Source: Zoogloeaceae bacterium (GTDB lineage Bacteria; Pseudomonadota; Gammaproteobacteria; Burkholderiales; Rhodocyclaceae). From it: DNA of 38,892 nt. This document shows positions 1-10,461 of this stretch, piece after piece. The notes beneath the pieces are model-generated. The model was given only the letters and a program-made list of their open reading frames with translations, made no database searches and was not told the origin of the DNA. The position numbers were made by a program, and so were the translations under genes. Location: contig JAEUNX010000127.1 in assembly GCA_016791025.1 (NCBI GenBank), positions 1 to 38,892 of the forward strand. The letters are read 5' to 3'. Each line of letters begins with the position of its first letter. Position 1 is the stretch's first letter.

Positions 1-1407
1 GGGGCGACGCGGCACGCCCTCGCGCGCCTGGCGGCGCTTTCCCTGGTGGTGTTTACGGGGCCGGACGAGGTCTTTGTCCATCGCTGGACGGCGCAATGCC
101 TGCTCGAGCCGGGGCCCGGGCTGGAAGAGCCGGCGCGGCTCGCCTTCCACGCCCGCGCCGGGCGCTACCGCCTGTGGCGGGCAGGGGAGGAAATCCACGC
201 TGTTGCGGACGGCATGGAGGCCGTGCGCAACCTGCTGCAGGCACAGGACTACGAAGCTGCGGCGCAGGAGACTCTCACCATCACCGGCTTCCTGACGGGT
301 GCCCACCAGCTTGCCGCCGCCGGGAGTTTCGCCGGTGAAGTGGCCCGCCTGCTCCCCCCGACTTCCCCTCAGTATTCCGCCCTCCACGATCAGGAGGCGC
401 AGGCGTTGATCGCCCTCGGTCTGACTGATCAGGGCCTGGACGCCTACCGGCGCCTGCTCGACTTGCACGAGCAGCGTGTTCGCGCCGAGCCCCAGCGGGC
501 GGACTACCAGCGGGACCTGTCGGTCTCCTACGAGAGGCTTGGCGATCTCATGGGAGCCCTGGGGGAGGGGGAGGCGGCGCGGCAGTACTTGGAAAAGTCC
601 CTGGAGATTGGCGAGCGGCTGGCGCGGGCCGAGCCCCAGCGGGCGGACTACCAGCGGGACCTGTCGGTCTCCTACGAGAGGCTTGGGGATCTCATGGGAG
701 CCCTGGGGGCGGGGGAGGCGGCGCGGCAGTACTGGGAAAAGTCCCTGGAGATTGCCGAACGGCTGGTGCGGGCCGAGCCGCAGCGGGCGGACTACCAGCG
801 GGACCTGTCGGTCTCCTACATCAAGCTTGGGGATCTGATGCGGGCCCTGGGGGAGTGGGAGGCGGCGCGGCAGTACTTTGAAAAGTCCCTGGAGATTGGC
901 GATCGGCTGGTGCGGGCCGAGCCCCAGCGGGCGGACTACCAGCGCGACCTGTCGGTCTCCTACGAGAGGCTTGGGGATCTGATGGGAGCCCTGGGGGAGG
1001 GGGAGGCGGCGCGGCAGTACTTGGAAAAGTCCCTGGAGATTCGCGAGCGGCTGGAGCGGGCCGAGCCCCAGCGGGCGGACTACCAGCGGGACCTGTCGGT
1101 CTCCTACAACACGCTTGGGGATCTGATGGGGGCCCTGGGGGAGGGGGAGGCGGCGCGGCAGTACTTTGAAAAGTCCCTGGAGATTGGCGAGCGGCTGGCG
1201 CGTGCCGAGCCCCAGCGGGCGGACTACCAGCGGGACCTCGTCGTCTCCTTGTGGCGAATGGCCCAGATCGATGCCCCGCGCTCCCGCGCCCACCTGTCGC
1301 GGGCCCTGTTCATTCTTCAGGGCTTGCGGGATGGGGGGCGCCAGGTGCCACAGATCGACGAGATGATGGCCGACCTGGAACAGAGGCTGGGCGACGCGAC
1401 GGACTGA
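1..1407 (+). CDS. TPR-repeat protein, C-terminal part (5' end outside window)
   Basis: The reading frame is open from the first base, so the gene almost certainly begins upstream; the first internal start is a GTG at 46. The visible N-terminal part (to about codon 145) has no family I can name and is probably helical. It is followed by five 48-residue repeats and part of a sixth, each carrying the core YQRDLSVSY...LGDLMGALGEGEAARQY...KSLEI. This resembles the long TPR-like repeats seen at the C-terminus of large bacterial signalling or STAND/CHAT proteins, where they act as a protein-binding superhelix. The last 60 or so residues leave the repeat pattern and end at a TGA. The next gene runs convergently. 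The TPR assignment is firm; any link to a STAND ATPase or CHAT protease is inference, because that part would lie outside the window. Confidence 0.8.
   Translation, partial: GATRHALARLAALSLVVFTGPDEVFVHRWTAQCLLEPGPGLEEPARLAFHARAGRYRLWRAGEEIHAVADGMEAVRNLLQAQDYEAAAQETLTITGFLTGAHQLAAAGSFAGEVARLLPPTSPQYSALHDQEAQALIALGLTDQGLDAYRRLLDLHEQRVRAEPQRADYQRDLSVSYERLGDLMGALGEGEAARQYLEKSLEIGERLARAEPQRADYQRDLSVSYERLGDLMGALGAGEAARQYWEKSLEIAERLVRAEPQRADYQRDLSVSYIKLGDLMRALGEWEAARQYFEKSLEIGDRLVRAEPQRADYQRDLSVSYERLGDLMGALGEGEAARQYLEKSLEIRERLERAEPQRADYQRDLSVSYNTLGDLMGALGEGEAARQYFEKSLEIGERLARAEPQRADYQRDLVVSLWRMAQIDAPRSRAHLSRALFILQGLRDGGRQVPQIDEMMADLEQRLGDATD
481..1245 (+). repeat. Tandem 144-bp coding repeats, five full copies plus a partial sixth
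   Basis: The motif gcggactaccagcg recurs at about 498, 642, 786, 930, 1074 and 1218, exactly 144 bp apart, and most of each unit is nearly identical at the DNA level, including third codon positions. Each unit encodes one 48-residue TPR-like repeat. Such identity points to recent duplication or ongoing gene conversion. Copy number is likely to vary between strains and could be collapsed in short-read assemblies. Confidence 0.93.
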
Positions 1408-1483
1408 ACCGTGGCTGGCCTGCGGTGGCGACGGCTTGGGGGTTTTGAAGGGCGGCGGGGCTGGGCGTGATCGGTGCTTCGGG

Positions 1484-2341
1484 TCAGGCGGGGCCGGTGA
1501 CGGTTGGGCGCTGTGGGTTGGCGCACCATTCGCTCCAGGATCCCGGGTAGAGGCGAGAGCCGGCGAGCCCGGCGGATTCCATGGCGAGCAGGTTGTGGCA
1601 GGCGGTGACGCCCGAGCCGCATTGATGGACCACTTGCTGGGCGGGGCGACCCTTGAGGAGGGTGCCGAATTCCTCGCGCAGGACGGAAGGTTGCTTGAAA
1701 CAGCCGTCGGTGCCGAGGTTGTCCTGGAACCAGCGGTTGATGGCGCCGGGAATGTGGCCGCCGACGGGGTCGAGGGTCTCGTTCTGGCCTCGAAAGCGGT
1801 CGGGGCTGCGGGCGTCCAGCAAGAGCCTCTGGGGATCATCCAGGTGGGCGGCCACCTCATCCCCATCGACGGCCAACGGCGCCGGCGCCATCACGTAGGG
1901 GAGCGGGGCCAGGGTGGGAGGTGCCTGGGTCAGGGGGCCTGCACTTCGCCCCCAGGCCTGAAGACCACCATCAAGGACGGCCACCCGGCGGTGCCCGAGC
2001 CAGCGCAGCAGCCACCACAGGCGGGCGGCGAACATGCCGCCGGCGTCGTCGTAGGCCACGACTTGGGTGTGGTTGCCGACGCCGCAGGTTTCGAGGCGGG
2101 CGGTGAGACGGGCCGGGTCGGGCAGGGGGTGGCGGCCGTTGGTGCCCGTGCGGGGCCCGGAGAGATCCTCATCGAGGTGAAGGTGGATCGCGCCGGGGAG
2201 GTGCCCGACCCCGTAGGCCCGGCGGCCGAACTCCGGGTCCCGCAGGTCGTGGCGGCAGTCGAAGAGACGCCAGTCCGGATCATGGAGGTGGCGGGCCAGA
2301 TCCTGGGCGCTGATCAGGGTCTGGTAGGAGGCGTTATTCAC
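1484..2341 (-). CDS. sseA: Two-domain rhodanese; 3-mercaptopyruvate sulfurtransferase type
   Basis: A 285-residue sulfurtransferase that moves sulfur from a donor such as 3-mercaptopyruvate to a thiophilic acceptor through a cysteine persulfide. There are two rhodanese domains: an inactive N-terminal one (about 10-130, with DCRHDLRDPEFG) and a C-terminal catalytic one. The active-site loop CGSGVTA starts at Cys241; this loop is typical of mercaptopyruvate rather than thiosulfate sulfurtransferases. The frame is open further upstream, but a GTG start at 2341 overlaps the TGA of the SpoIIAA-like gene (GTGA) and gives the expected length. The two genes should be co-transcribed and coupled. The true donor cannot be settled from sequence. 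Confidence 0.88.
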   Translation of the reverse strand: MNNASYQTLISAQDLARHLHDPDWRLFDCRHDLRDPEFGRRAYGVGHLPGAIHLHLDEDLSGPRTGTNGRHPLPDPARLTARLETCGVGNHTQVVAYDDAGGMFAARLWWLLRWLGHRRVAVLDGGLQAWGRSAGPLTQAPPTLAPLPYVMAPAPLAVDGDEVAAHLDDPQRLLLDARSPDRFRGQNETLDPVGGHIPGAINRWFQDNLGTDGCFKQPSVLREEFGTLLKGRPAQQVVHQCGSGVTACHNLLAMESAGLAGSRLYPGSWSEWCANPQRPTVTGPA

Positions 2342-2700
2342 TCGGTCGCCTCGGCAGCCTGGGCAAGCCAGGCCTGGGCGTCGTCTTCCTCGTGGAAAAC
2401 CTCCACGTCCGCCTCGACGAAGAGCTGGGAGACCCAGGCGCTCCAGGTCGCCCATTGGTCGGTGGTGAGGACGGCGATGCGGCCGAAGTCCCGCGAGTGC
2501 TGGCGGGAAAACTTGATTTCCTCCCACGCCACGTCGAGGGTGAAGCCGGACATCGCCCGCAGATCCATGAGGACATGGACCACGCCCTCGAACTTGAGCT
2601 TGAACAGCACCGCTTCCTCGAATTCCTTGAAATCGGCGAGGGTGAATTCGCCAAACACCACAACGTTGACCCGATTGGGGCCCTGGTCGAGGGTGATCAT
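2338..2700 (-). CDS. SpoIIAA-like (STAS-fold) protein
   Basis: A 120-residue soluble protein with alternating beta strands and amphipathic helices (VNVVVFGEFTLADFKEFEEAV, then VVHVLMDLRAMSGFTLD) resembling the SpoIIAA-like family with a STAS fold (PF11964-type). The function of this family is unclear; several members sit near membrane or stress genes. It is preceded by an AGGAG ribosome-binding site and a good sigma-70 promoter, and its stop overlaps the GTG start of the sulfurtransferase gene, so it leads a two-gene operon. No catalytic motif is visible. Confidence 0.75.
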   Translation of the reverse strand: MITLDQGPNRVNVVVFGEFTLADFKEFEEAVLFKLKFEGVVHVLMDLRAMSGFTLDVAWEEIKFSRQHSRDFGRIAVLTTDQWATWSAWVSQLFVEADVEVFHEEDDAQAWLAQAAEATE

Positions 2701-2738
2701 TGCAAACTCCTGGTCAGGCGGAATGAAGGGTGCAGCCT

Positions 2739-2767
2739 ACTATAGCCCTCGCCCGAATCCCGTTCAA
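2739..2767 (-). promoter_or_regulatory. Sigma-70 promoter for the SpoIIAA-like/sseA operon
   Basis: On the minus strand a -35 box TTGAAC (2762-2767) and a -10 box TATAGT (2739-2744) are separated by exactly 17 bp. Transcription would start near 2732, about 32 nt before the ATG at 2700. The -35 box overlaps the stop codon of the upstream EamA transporter gene. Confidence 0.7.
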
Positions 2768-3699
2768 TCGCTGCTGGCCGGGGCCTCGGCGGCAGCGGGG
2801 AGAAGGGGCTCGGCGCGGGAGGGGGTCGCCGTTCGATTGGCCGCGACGGAGATCAACACGCCGCTGGCGATGATCAGGCCGACCGCCAGCCAGGCGCTGG
2901 CGGGCAGACGCTCGCTCCAGAACAGGACCCCGAACAGGCTGGAAAAAATGACCGTGGAGTACGCCAGGTTGGCGGAGACGAGAGTCTTGCCGTAGCGGTA
3001 GGAGCGGGTCATGGCCAACTGGGCGCAGCCGCCGAAGATGCCGACGCCGAGAAGGATGGCGGCGCCGCGCAGGTCCACCTGGTGGAGCGGTTCGCCGGCC
3101 AGGGCCCAGGGCAGCCCGATCAGGCTGGTGAGGGCGGAAAACCACAGCACGGTCCGCGGTTCGGGCTCTCCGAGTCGGCCCAACTCGCGCACGCTCACGT
3201 AGGCGATGCTGGCCACCGCGCCGGAGCCCAATCCAGCGGCGGCGCCGGCCCATTGGTCGGGTTGGAGGGTGGGGCGAAGCAGGAGCACCACGCCGCCAAA
3301 GCCGATGAGGACCGCCAGCAGCAGGGGGCGGCGAATCCGCTCGCCGAACCAGAAGGCCAGCAACAGGGCGACGAAGATCGGCGAGGTGTAGTTCAGGGTG
3401 ACCGCGGTCGCCAGGGGGAGGTGCCCGAGGGCGTAGAAGTAGCACATCAGGGCGGCAGTGCCTGAGATGCCGCGGGTGATCTGGGCGCGCCAATGGGGCG
3501 TGCGCCAGGGAGTCCCCCGCCCCAACATGAGGATGGCCATCAGCAGGAAGCCGATGAAGCCCCGGTAAAAGACCAGCTCACCGGTGGAAAAAACCCCCGC
3601 GCCGAGTTTGACGCAGACCCCCATGCAGGCGAAGAGCAGGCTCGCTACGACCATCCACAGGGCCGGGGCGGTGGTGGCCCCGGGGGGCTGGGCGGCCAT
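2764..3699 (-). CDS. EamA/DMT-superfamily transporter
   Basis: A 311-residue integral membrane protein with about ten hydrophobic segments in two repeated halves, as in EamA (DMT) permeases. The first half shows GELVFYRGFIGFLLM and LPLATAVTLNYTSPIFVALL; the second begins near residue 150 and contains YRYGKTLVSANLAYSTVIFSS and the closing ASGVLIS. The family exports small metabolites or amino acids; the substrate cannot be told from sequence. The ATG at 3699 lies 4 bp past the ftsX stop, so it is probably the last gene of the ftsY-ftsE-ftsX operon. The C-terminal 25 residues are polar and proline/alanine rich. Confidence 0.87.
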   Translation of the reverse strand: MAAQPPGATTAPALWMVVASLLFACMGVCVKLGAGVFSTGELVFYRGFIGFLLMAILMLGRGTPWRTPHWRAQITRGISGTAALMCYFYALGHLPLATAVTLNYTSPIFVALLLAFWFGERIRRPLLLAVLIGFGGVVLLLRPTLQPDQWAGAAAGLGSGAVASIAYVSVRELGRLGEPEPRTVLWFSALTSLIGLPWALAGEPLHQVDLRGAAILLGVGIFGGCAQLAMTRSYRYGKTLVSANLAYSTVIFSSLFGVLFWSERLPASAWLAVGLIIASGVLISVAANRTATPSRAEPLLPAAAEAPASSD

Positions 3700-3703
3700 G
3701 GGG

Positions 3704-4600
3704 TCAGGCGGCCCGCAGGTGGCGACGCAGCGCGAGCCCGGTCCCGGCGAGGCCGAGGAGGGTGGAAAACGCCAGCAACCCCGTCACCTGCAGCAGATCA
3801 AGTCGGTGGAGGCTGAAGATCGCCCCATAGGTTTCGGCGATCCGTCGCACCTCCGGCGCCATCAAGGCCAGCAGGCCGTCGGCAATGCCCCAGGCGATCA
3901 GTCCGCCGGCAAAAGCCTGGAGGCCGCCGAACCAGTAGTAGGGTCGGCGGATGAACGGAATCGTCGCGCCGAGGATCCGGCTCACCTCGATTTCCTCCTG
4001 CCGGGTCAGAAGCTGGAGGCGAATGGTGTTGAAGGTGATGATCACCAGGGCCGTGCCCAGCAGGCCGGCGAGGAGGAGCATGACCGTGCGACCGAAGGCG
4101 AGCAACGCATCCAGGCGCTGCACCCACAGGCTATCCACCTGGACATGCTCGATGGCGGCATCGGCGCGGTAGCGATCGGCCACCGCCTGGAAGGCCGCCG
4201 GATCCGCACTCTTCAAGGTGAGCACGAAGCCGTCGGGCAGAGGGTTGGCGGGCAGGGTGTCAAGAATGTCTGCCAGGCCATTACGGGCCAGGATTTCCCG
4301 GGCTGTGTCACGGGAGACGAAGCTCACGCTGGCTAACTGCGCATCAGCCTGGAAATTGCGTTCGAGGCGGTTGCGATCGTCGCGCCCACTGCTCTCCTTG
4401 AGGAACAGGCTCACCTGGGGCGTGGTGTTGACGCTGGCTGCGAGGGACTGCAAGCGCTCGAAAAGGGCCAGGCCCGTGGCGGGAAGGGCCAGCGCGAGGC
4501 CTATGACCAGGGCCGAAAGGAGTGTGCCAAAAGCCTGGCGGCGCAGGCGACGCAGGGCTTGGCCGAGGGCGCGGCCGTGGGCGGCCAACCAGCCGATCAT
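3704..4600 (-). CDS. ftsX: Cell division protein FtsX
   Basis: A 298-residue membrane subunit of the FtsEX complex, which couples ATP hydrolysis at the divisome to activation of periplasmic murein hydrolases. There is one transmembrane segment near residues 22-46, a periplasmic domain of about 120 residues, then three membrane segments (MLLLAGLLGTALVIITF, LQAFAGGLIAWGIADGLLAL, LLAFSTLLGLAGTGLAL). The cytoplasmic stretch RLQLLTRQEEIEVSRILGA is the classic FtsX coupling region. The frame is open upstream, but the ATG at 4600 overlaps the ftsE TGA (ATGA) and starts at a typical FtsX N-terminus. Confidence 0.95.
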   Translation of the reverse strand: MIGWLAAHGRALGQALRRLRRQAFGTLLSALVIGLALALPATGLALFERLQSLAASVNTTPQVSLFLKESSGRDDRNRLERNFQADAQLASVSFVSRDTAREILARNGLADILDTLPANPLPDGFVLTLKSADPAAFQAVADRYRADAAIEHVQVDSLWVQRLDALLAFGRTVMLLLAGLLGTALVIITFNTIRLQLLTRQEEIEVSRILGATIPFIRRPYYWFGGLQAFAGGLIAWGIADGLLALMAPEVRRIAETYGAIFSLHRLDLLQVTGLLAFSTLLGLAGTGLALRRHLRAA

Positions 4601-5262
4601 GACGTCTCCTCGTCGGTCAGGACGCCCTGGGCGAGGCGCAGGGTGCGTCCCCGCGCGTTGCAAAACAGGCTGGGGTCGTGGGTGGAAACGATCACGGTCA
4701 CGCCGGCGTCGTTGAAGGACTGGAAGAGGTGGGCGATATCCCGGGCGTAGTCGGGGTCAAGATGCGCGGTCGGCTCATCGGCAATCAGCACGGCGGGGCG
4801 ATTGACAATCGCTCGGGCGATGGCCACCCGCTGCTGCTCACCTCCCGACAGAGTGATGGGCAGTTCCCCGCCCCGGTCCTTGAGGCCTACGCGCTCCAGA
4901 GCAGCCTGGGCCCGTTTGCGCGCCTCTCGTGCAGATTGCCCGGCGATCTCCAGGGGCAGTACCAGGTTTTCGAAGACGCTACGATCCATCAGAAGCCGAT
5001 GGTCCTGGAGGATCAGCCCCAGTTTGCGCCGCAGGTAGGGAATCGCGTCGGCCCGGAGCTTGCCAACGTCCTGACCGTTCATCATCACCCGCCCCTCGGT
5101 GGGGCGCTCGATGGCCGCGATGAGTTTGAGGAGCGTGCTCTTGCCGGCCCCGGAGTGGCCGGAGAGCAGCAGGAGCTCGCCGTGGCGGATGGTGAAGCTC
5201 ACCCCGGCGAGGGCCAGATGGCCCCCGGGGTAGCGCTTGCTGACTTCCTGGAATTCGATCAT
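4597..5262 (-). CDS. ftsE: Cell division ATP-binding protein FtsE
   Basis: A 221-residue ABC ATPase that partners FtsX at the division septum. Walker A is GHSGAGKST (residues 35-43), the ABC signature LSGGEQQR (138-145) and Walker B VLIADEP, followed by the D-loop HLD and the switch histidine in VSTHD. Length and all motifs are standard for FtsE. Its ATG overlaps the ftsY stop (ATGA), and its stop overlaps the ftsX start, so all three genes should be translationally coupled. Confidence 0.97.
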   Translation of the reverse strand: MIEFQEVSKRYPGGHLALAGVSFTIRHGELLLLSGHSGAGKSTLLKLIAAIERPTEGRVMMNGQDVGKLRADAIPYLRRKLGLILQDHRLLMDRSVFENLVLPLEIAGQSAREARKRAQAALERVGLKDRGGELPITLSGGEQQRVAIARAIVNRPAVLIADEPTAHLDPDYARDIAHLFQSFNDAGVTVIVSTHDPSLFCNARGRTLRLAQGVLTDEETS

Positions 5263-6284
5263 GCGGCGCTGCGCGGTCCTTCGTCGAACAGCGCATCGAC
5301 AAATGCGCGGGCTTCGAACGGCTGCAGGTCGTCGATCCCTTCGCCCACCCCGATGAAACGCAGGGGCTTGGGGGTCTGGCGGGCGATGGCGGCGACCACC
5401 CCGCCCTTGGCGGTGCCGTCCAGCTTGGTGACGATGAGGCCGGTGATGCCGATGGCGCCGTCGAAGGCCTTGACCTGCTGGAGGGCGTTCTGCCCGATGT
5501 TGGCGTCCAGCACCAGAATCACTTCATGGGGGCCGCTGGGTTCGGCCTTGGCGATGACCCGGCGGACCTTGGCAATTTCTTCCATCAGATGAAGCTGGGT
5601 GGGCAGGCGACCGGCGGTATCGGCCAGGACCACGTCGATGCCCCGGGCCCGGGCGGCCTGGATGGCGTCGAAGACCACCGCAGCGGGATCGCCGCCTTCC
5701 TGGGCGATCACGGTCACCCCGTTGCGCTCGCCCCAGGTGACAAGTTGCTCCCGGGCGGCGGCCCGGAAGGTGTCGCCGGCGGCCAGCAGCACGCTCTTGC
5801 CCTGGCTTTGCAGCCAGCGGGCGAGTTTGCCGATGGAGGTCGTCTTGCCGGACCCGTTGACCCCGGCGACCATGATGATGAAGGGCGATTGGGATCCGAT
5901 CTGCAGCGGCTTTTCGAGGGGCGCGAGGAGTGCGTGGAGCTCGTCGGCCAGGGCGGCCTGGAGCTGCTCGCCGGTTTCGAGGCGATCCCGCTTCCAGCGC
6001 TGGCGCAACTGGGTCAGGAGCTGGGTGGTGGCCTCGACGCCGCAATCGGCCATCAGCAGCGTGGTTTCGAGCTCCTCCAGCAGATCCTCGTCGATCTTGC
6101 GGCGGGAGAACAGGGACGCCAGACCCCCCCCCAACTGCTGGCGTGTCCGGGCGAGACCGGCCTTGAGGCGTTCGGTCCACGAGCGCTTGGGGGCCGGTAC
6201 GGCCTCGGATTCGCCGGGTTGGGCTGTGGTAGCCTGTTGCGCCGCCTCGGGCGATGAGCCGGGTTTTTTCAAGAAACCAAACAT
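5259..6284 (-). CDS. ftsY: Signal recognition particle receptor FtsY
   Basis: A 341-residue SRP receptor GTPase that docks ribosome-SRP complexes at the inner membrane for co-translational insertion. A short charged N-terminal A region (about 1-50) precedes the N helical bundle and the G domain. Motifs are GVNGSGKT (141-148), [17 protein letters not shown] (222-226) and [10 protein letters not shown]. The A domain is short compared with E. coli FtsY, as is common outside the enterobacteria. It is the first gene of the ftsYEX operon and is transcribed divergently from the M16 peptidase pair across an 84-bp gap in which I could not pick a convincing promoter. Confidence 0.97.
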   Translation of the reverse strand: MFGFLKKPGSSPEAAQQATTAQPGESEAVPAPKRSWTERLKAGLARTRQQLGGGLASLFSRRKIDEDLLEELETTLLMADCGVEATTQLLTQLRQRWKRDRLETGEQLQAALADELHALLAPLEKPLQIGSQSPFIIMVAGVNGSGKTTSIGKLARWLQSQGKSVLLAAGDTFRAAAREQLVTWGERNGVTVIAQEGGDPAAVVFDAIQAARARGIDVVLADTAGRLPTQLHLMEEIAKVRRVIAKAEPSGPHEVILVLDANIGQNALQQVKAFDGAIGITGLIVTKLDGTAKGGVVAAIARQTPKPLRFIGVGEGIDDLQPFEARAFVDALFDEGPRSAA

Positions 6285-6368
6285 GGAGTTCCGCAGTCAG
6301 ACGGGGTCGTTGGCGACGGCGGTCATGGCGAAGCCGGCGCCGGGAAACGGGAGAAAGGATTTTAGCAG

Positions 6369-7766
6369 ATGGCGAGGAAGCAACCGATGTTGCGACGCGG
6401 CGTGCTGGTGGGGCTGGGGGCCGGGCTGGCGATGACGGTCGGTGTGGCCTGGGCCAACCCCTATGAGACGACCCTGGGCAACGGGATGAAGGTGATCGTC
6501 AAGGAGGATCGACGAGCCCCGTCGGTGGTGCATATGGTCTGGTACAAGGTCGGGGCGATGGACGAGACCGACGGCCATTCCGGGGTTGCCCATATCCTCG
6601 AGCACATGATGTTCAAGGGGACCAAGAAGCTCGGACCCGGGGAATTCAACCGCCAGGTGGCGGCGGTGGGGGGGCGGGACAATGCCTTCACCAGCAGCGA
6701 CTACACCGCCTATTTTCAGCAGGTGCCGCCGGGAGAGCTTGGCCGCATGATGGGGCTGGAGGCCGACCGGATGCGCAATCTGCGCTTTTCCGACGAGGAG
6801 TTCTTCAAGGAACTCGAGGTGGTCAAGGAGGAGCGGCGCCTGCGCACCGACGACAAGCCCCACGGGCTGGTCCATGAGCAGCTTGAGGCCAGTGCGTTTC
6901 TCGCTCATCCCTACCGGCGCCCGATCATTGGCTGGATGACCGACCTGGACACCATGCGCCCGGCCGATGCCTGGGCGTGGTACCGGACGTGGTATGCACC
7001 GAACAATGCGACTCTGGTTGTGGTCGGTGATGTGGATCATCGGCGGGTCTTCGAGCAGGCCAAACAATCGTTTGGCGGTCTGGTGCCCAGTGCCCTGCCG
7101 CCCCGGCGCGACATCGGCGAGCCCGAGCAGCGCGGTCGGCGGGAAGCCGAAGTTCGGGCGCCAGCGGAACTCCCTTACCTGGCCCTGGCCTGGCATGTGC
7201 CGACGCTGCGGAGCCTGGCCGACGCGCGGGACTATTTTGCCCTGCAGGTCCTGTCGGCCGTGCTGGATGGGTACGAGGGCGCGCGGCTCAACACTCGTCT
7301 CGTGCGGGAGCAGCGCCTGGCCGTGTCCGCCGGAGCGGGCTATACCGGCATGGCCCGGGGACCCTCGCTATTCCTCCTGGATGGCACGCCCAGTCCCGGG
7401 CACAGCGTGGACGAGCTTGAGGCCGCCCTGCGGGCCGAAGTTGCCCGCATCCGCGATCAGGGCGTCACCGACGCCGAACTGGCGCGGGTCAAGGCTCAGG
7501 CGATGGCGTCCGAGGTGTACAAGCGCGATTCCCTGATGGGGCAGGCCATGGAGATTGGAATGTTGGAGATGTCAGGCTTTTCCTGGCGAGATGAGAAACG
7601 TTTCCTGGAGGGCCTGCAGACCGTGACGGCGGCTGACGTCCAGGCGGTGGCCGGGCGCTATTTCGCCGACGACGCGATGACAGTGGCGCGGCTCGATCCC
7701 TTGCCATTTTCGGCGGCCAAGGCCCGGCCCAAGGGTCCGGCGGTCCGGCATGGAGGTGGCCAATGA
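6369..7766 (+). CDS. M16 zinc metallopeptidase, catalytic subunit
   Basis: A 465-residue insulinase/PqqL-type peptidase. The inverted zinc motif HxxEH is His75-Ile-Leu-Glu78-His79, with a likely third ligand at Glu154 in the VVKEERR helix. An N-terminal hydrophobic stretch ending AWA suggests export to the periplasm. Two starts are plausible: ATG 6369 (AGGA 9 nt upstream) and ATG 6387 (GAGGA 8 nt upstream), the latter giving a cleaner signal peptide ([16 protein letters not shown]). The next gene overlaps by ATGA and encodes a homologue without the zinc motif, so the two are expected to form a heterodimer, as other bacterial M16B pairs do. Substrate unknown. Confidence 0.92.
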   Translation: MARKQPMLRRGVLVGLGAGLAMTVGVAWANPYETTLGNGMKVIVKEDRRAPSVVHMVWYKVGAMDETDGHSGVAHILEHMMFKGTKKLGPGEFNRQVAAVGGRDNAFTSSDYTAYFQQVPPGELGRMMGLEADRMRNLRFSDEEFFKELEVVKEERRLRTDDKPHGLVHEQLEASAFLAHPYRRPIIGWMTDLDTMRPADAWAWYRTWYAPNNATLVVVGDVDHRRVFEQAKQSFGGLVPSALPPRRDIGEPEQRGRREAEVRAPAELPYLALAWHVPTLRSLADARDYFALQVLSAVLDGYEGARLNTRLVREQRLAVSAGAGYTGMARGPSLFLLDGTPSPGHSVDELEAALRAEVARIRDQGVTDAELARVKAQAMASEVYKRDSLMGQAMEIGMLEMSGFSWRDEKRFLEGLQTVTAADVQAVAGRYFADDAMTVARLDPLPFSAAKARPKGPAVRHGGGQ

Positions 7767-9102
7767 AGCGCCTGGGCCTGTCGCTGTTCGGGGGGGTGAT
7801 GGCTTGGTGCCTGGGGGCCGGGTCCAGCCTCGCTGCAGTGGATATCCAGACCTGGATTGCGCCCTCCGGTGCCCGGGTATTCCTGGTCGAGAGTCATACC
7901 TTGCCCATGGTCGATATCCAGGTCGATTTCCAGGCCGGTGGCGCGCTCGATCCCGGCGACAAGGCCGGGGTGGCTGCCCTCACCCAGGCGCTGCTCGATG
8001 GTGGTGCCGGTGGCCTGGACGAGGCGGCGATTTCCGATCGTCTGGCGGACCTGGGCGCTCGTTTGGGGGGAGGTGCCGACGATGATCGCGCCAGTGTTTC
8101 CCTACGCACGTTGGCCGACGCGGCCCAAAGGGAGCCCGCCGTCGCTCTGCTGCGAACTCTCCTGACCGATCCGGCCTTCCCGGAAGCCGTGGTGGAACGG
8201 GAGCGGGCGCGGACCCTGGCCGGACTCAAGGATGCGGAGACCCGCCCGGACAGCATCGCGGCCCGGCGTTTCGCCGCGGCGATCTACGGGGACCACCCCT
8301 ACGGCAATGATCCGACGGTGGACAGCGTGGCCCGCATCCATCGGGACGATCTGGTGAGCTTCCATCGACGCTATTACCGGGCCCCTGGCGCAACGGTCAC
8401 CCTGGTAGGCGACATCCAACGCCCGGAGGCGGCGCGGATCGCCCAACTCCTCACCGAAGCTCTGCCGGGGGGGGAGTCGCCGGCCCCCCTGCCAGTGCCC
8501 CAGGCGCCCGGGGCAAGCGTGATCCGCATTGCCCATCCCTCCGCCCAGGCCCACGTTTTGATGGGCATGCCGGTGCTGGCCCGGGACGATCCCGATTATT
8601 TTCCTCTGCTGGTGGGCAATTACATCCTTGGCGGGGGAGGTTTTGTCTCCCGCCTCACCCATGAGGTGCGGGAACGTCGCGGGCTGGCCTACAGCGCCTA
8701 CAGCTACCTTCATCCCGCCCAGGTGGCCGGACCGTTCCAGATCGGACTGCAGACGAAAGTCAGCCAGGCGGATCTGGCCTTGGGCGTGGTGAATGAGACC
8801 GTTCGTGCTTTTCTCGACAAGGGTCCCACCCCCGCGGAGGTGACGGCAGCCAAATCCAATATCGTCAATGGCTTTGGATTGAGGCTCGATTCAAACCGCA
8901 AGATCCTCGACTATGTGGCCGTGATCGGCTTCTACCGCCTGCCGCTGGATTGGCTAGACGCCTATCCGAAGGCCGTGTCGAAGGTCACAGGAGCAGCCAT
9001 CCAGGACGCCTTCCGTCGGCGGGTCGATCCCGGTCATCTGGTGACGGTGGTGGTGGGCGGCACGGACGAAGGGGGCGGGCCGGTGGCCCCTGGCGCCGGA
9101 AA

Positions 9103-9106
<4 letters not shown>
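7763..9106 (+). CDS. M16 peptidase-like protein, non-catalytic partner
   Basis: A 447-residue M16-fold protein with a signal peptide (SLFGGVMAWCLGAGSSLA). Where the catalytic HxxEH should stand, after the DFQAGGALDPGDKAG stretch, the sequence reads VAALTQALLDGG, so both zinc histidines and the glutamate are missing. The C-terminal half keeps the family's arginine/tyrosine substrate motif (VRERRGLAYSAYSY). This matches inactive partner subunits that build the closed chamber with an active M16 subunit. It overlaps the catalytic gene by ATGA and the rsmD start by GTGA. Confidence 0.92.
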
Positions 9107-10395
<1,289 letters not shown>

Positions 10396-10424
10396 CCAGG
10401 GCCGCTGTTTTTGCCAATAAAAAG

Positions 10425-10448
10425 GGCCCGCAGGAGCGGGCCTTTTTT
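10425..10448 (+). terminator. Rho-independent terminator between ferredoxin and dynamin genes
   Basis: A perfect 7-bp GC stem (GGCCCGC / GCGGGCC) with a 4-nt loop is followed by six T's. An A-rich run lies just upstream, so it may also stop the convergent minus-strand transcript of the dynamin-like gene, whose stop codon is at 10462. Confidence 0.9.
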
Positions 10449-10461
10449 ATGTGATTCCAGC

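Noticed and set aside
481-1245. CRISPR-like regular spacing
   Set aside because: The 144-bp units are contiguous coding repeats with no spacers, and translate to TPR-like repeats.
1436-2995. Long plus-strand frame of 519 codons
   Set aside because: It runs antisense to the sulfurtransferase and SpoIIAA-like genes; its composition reflects high-GC codon shadowing and it has no recognisable domain.
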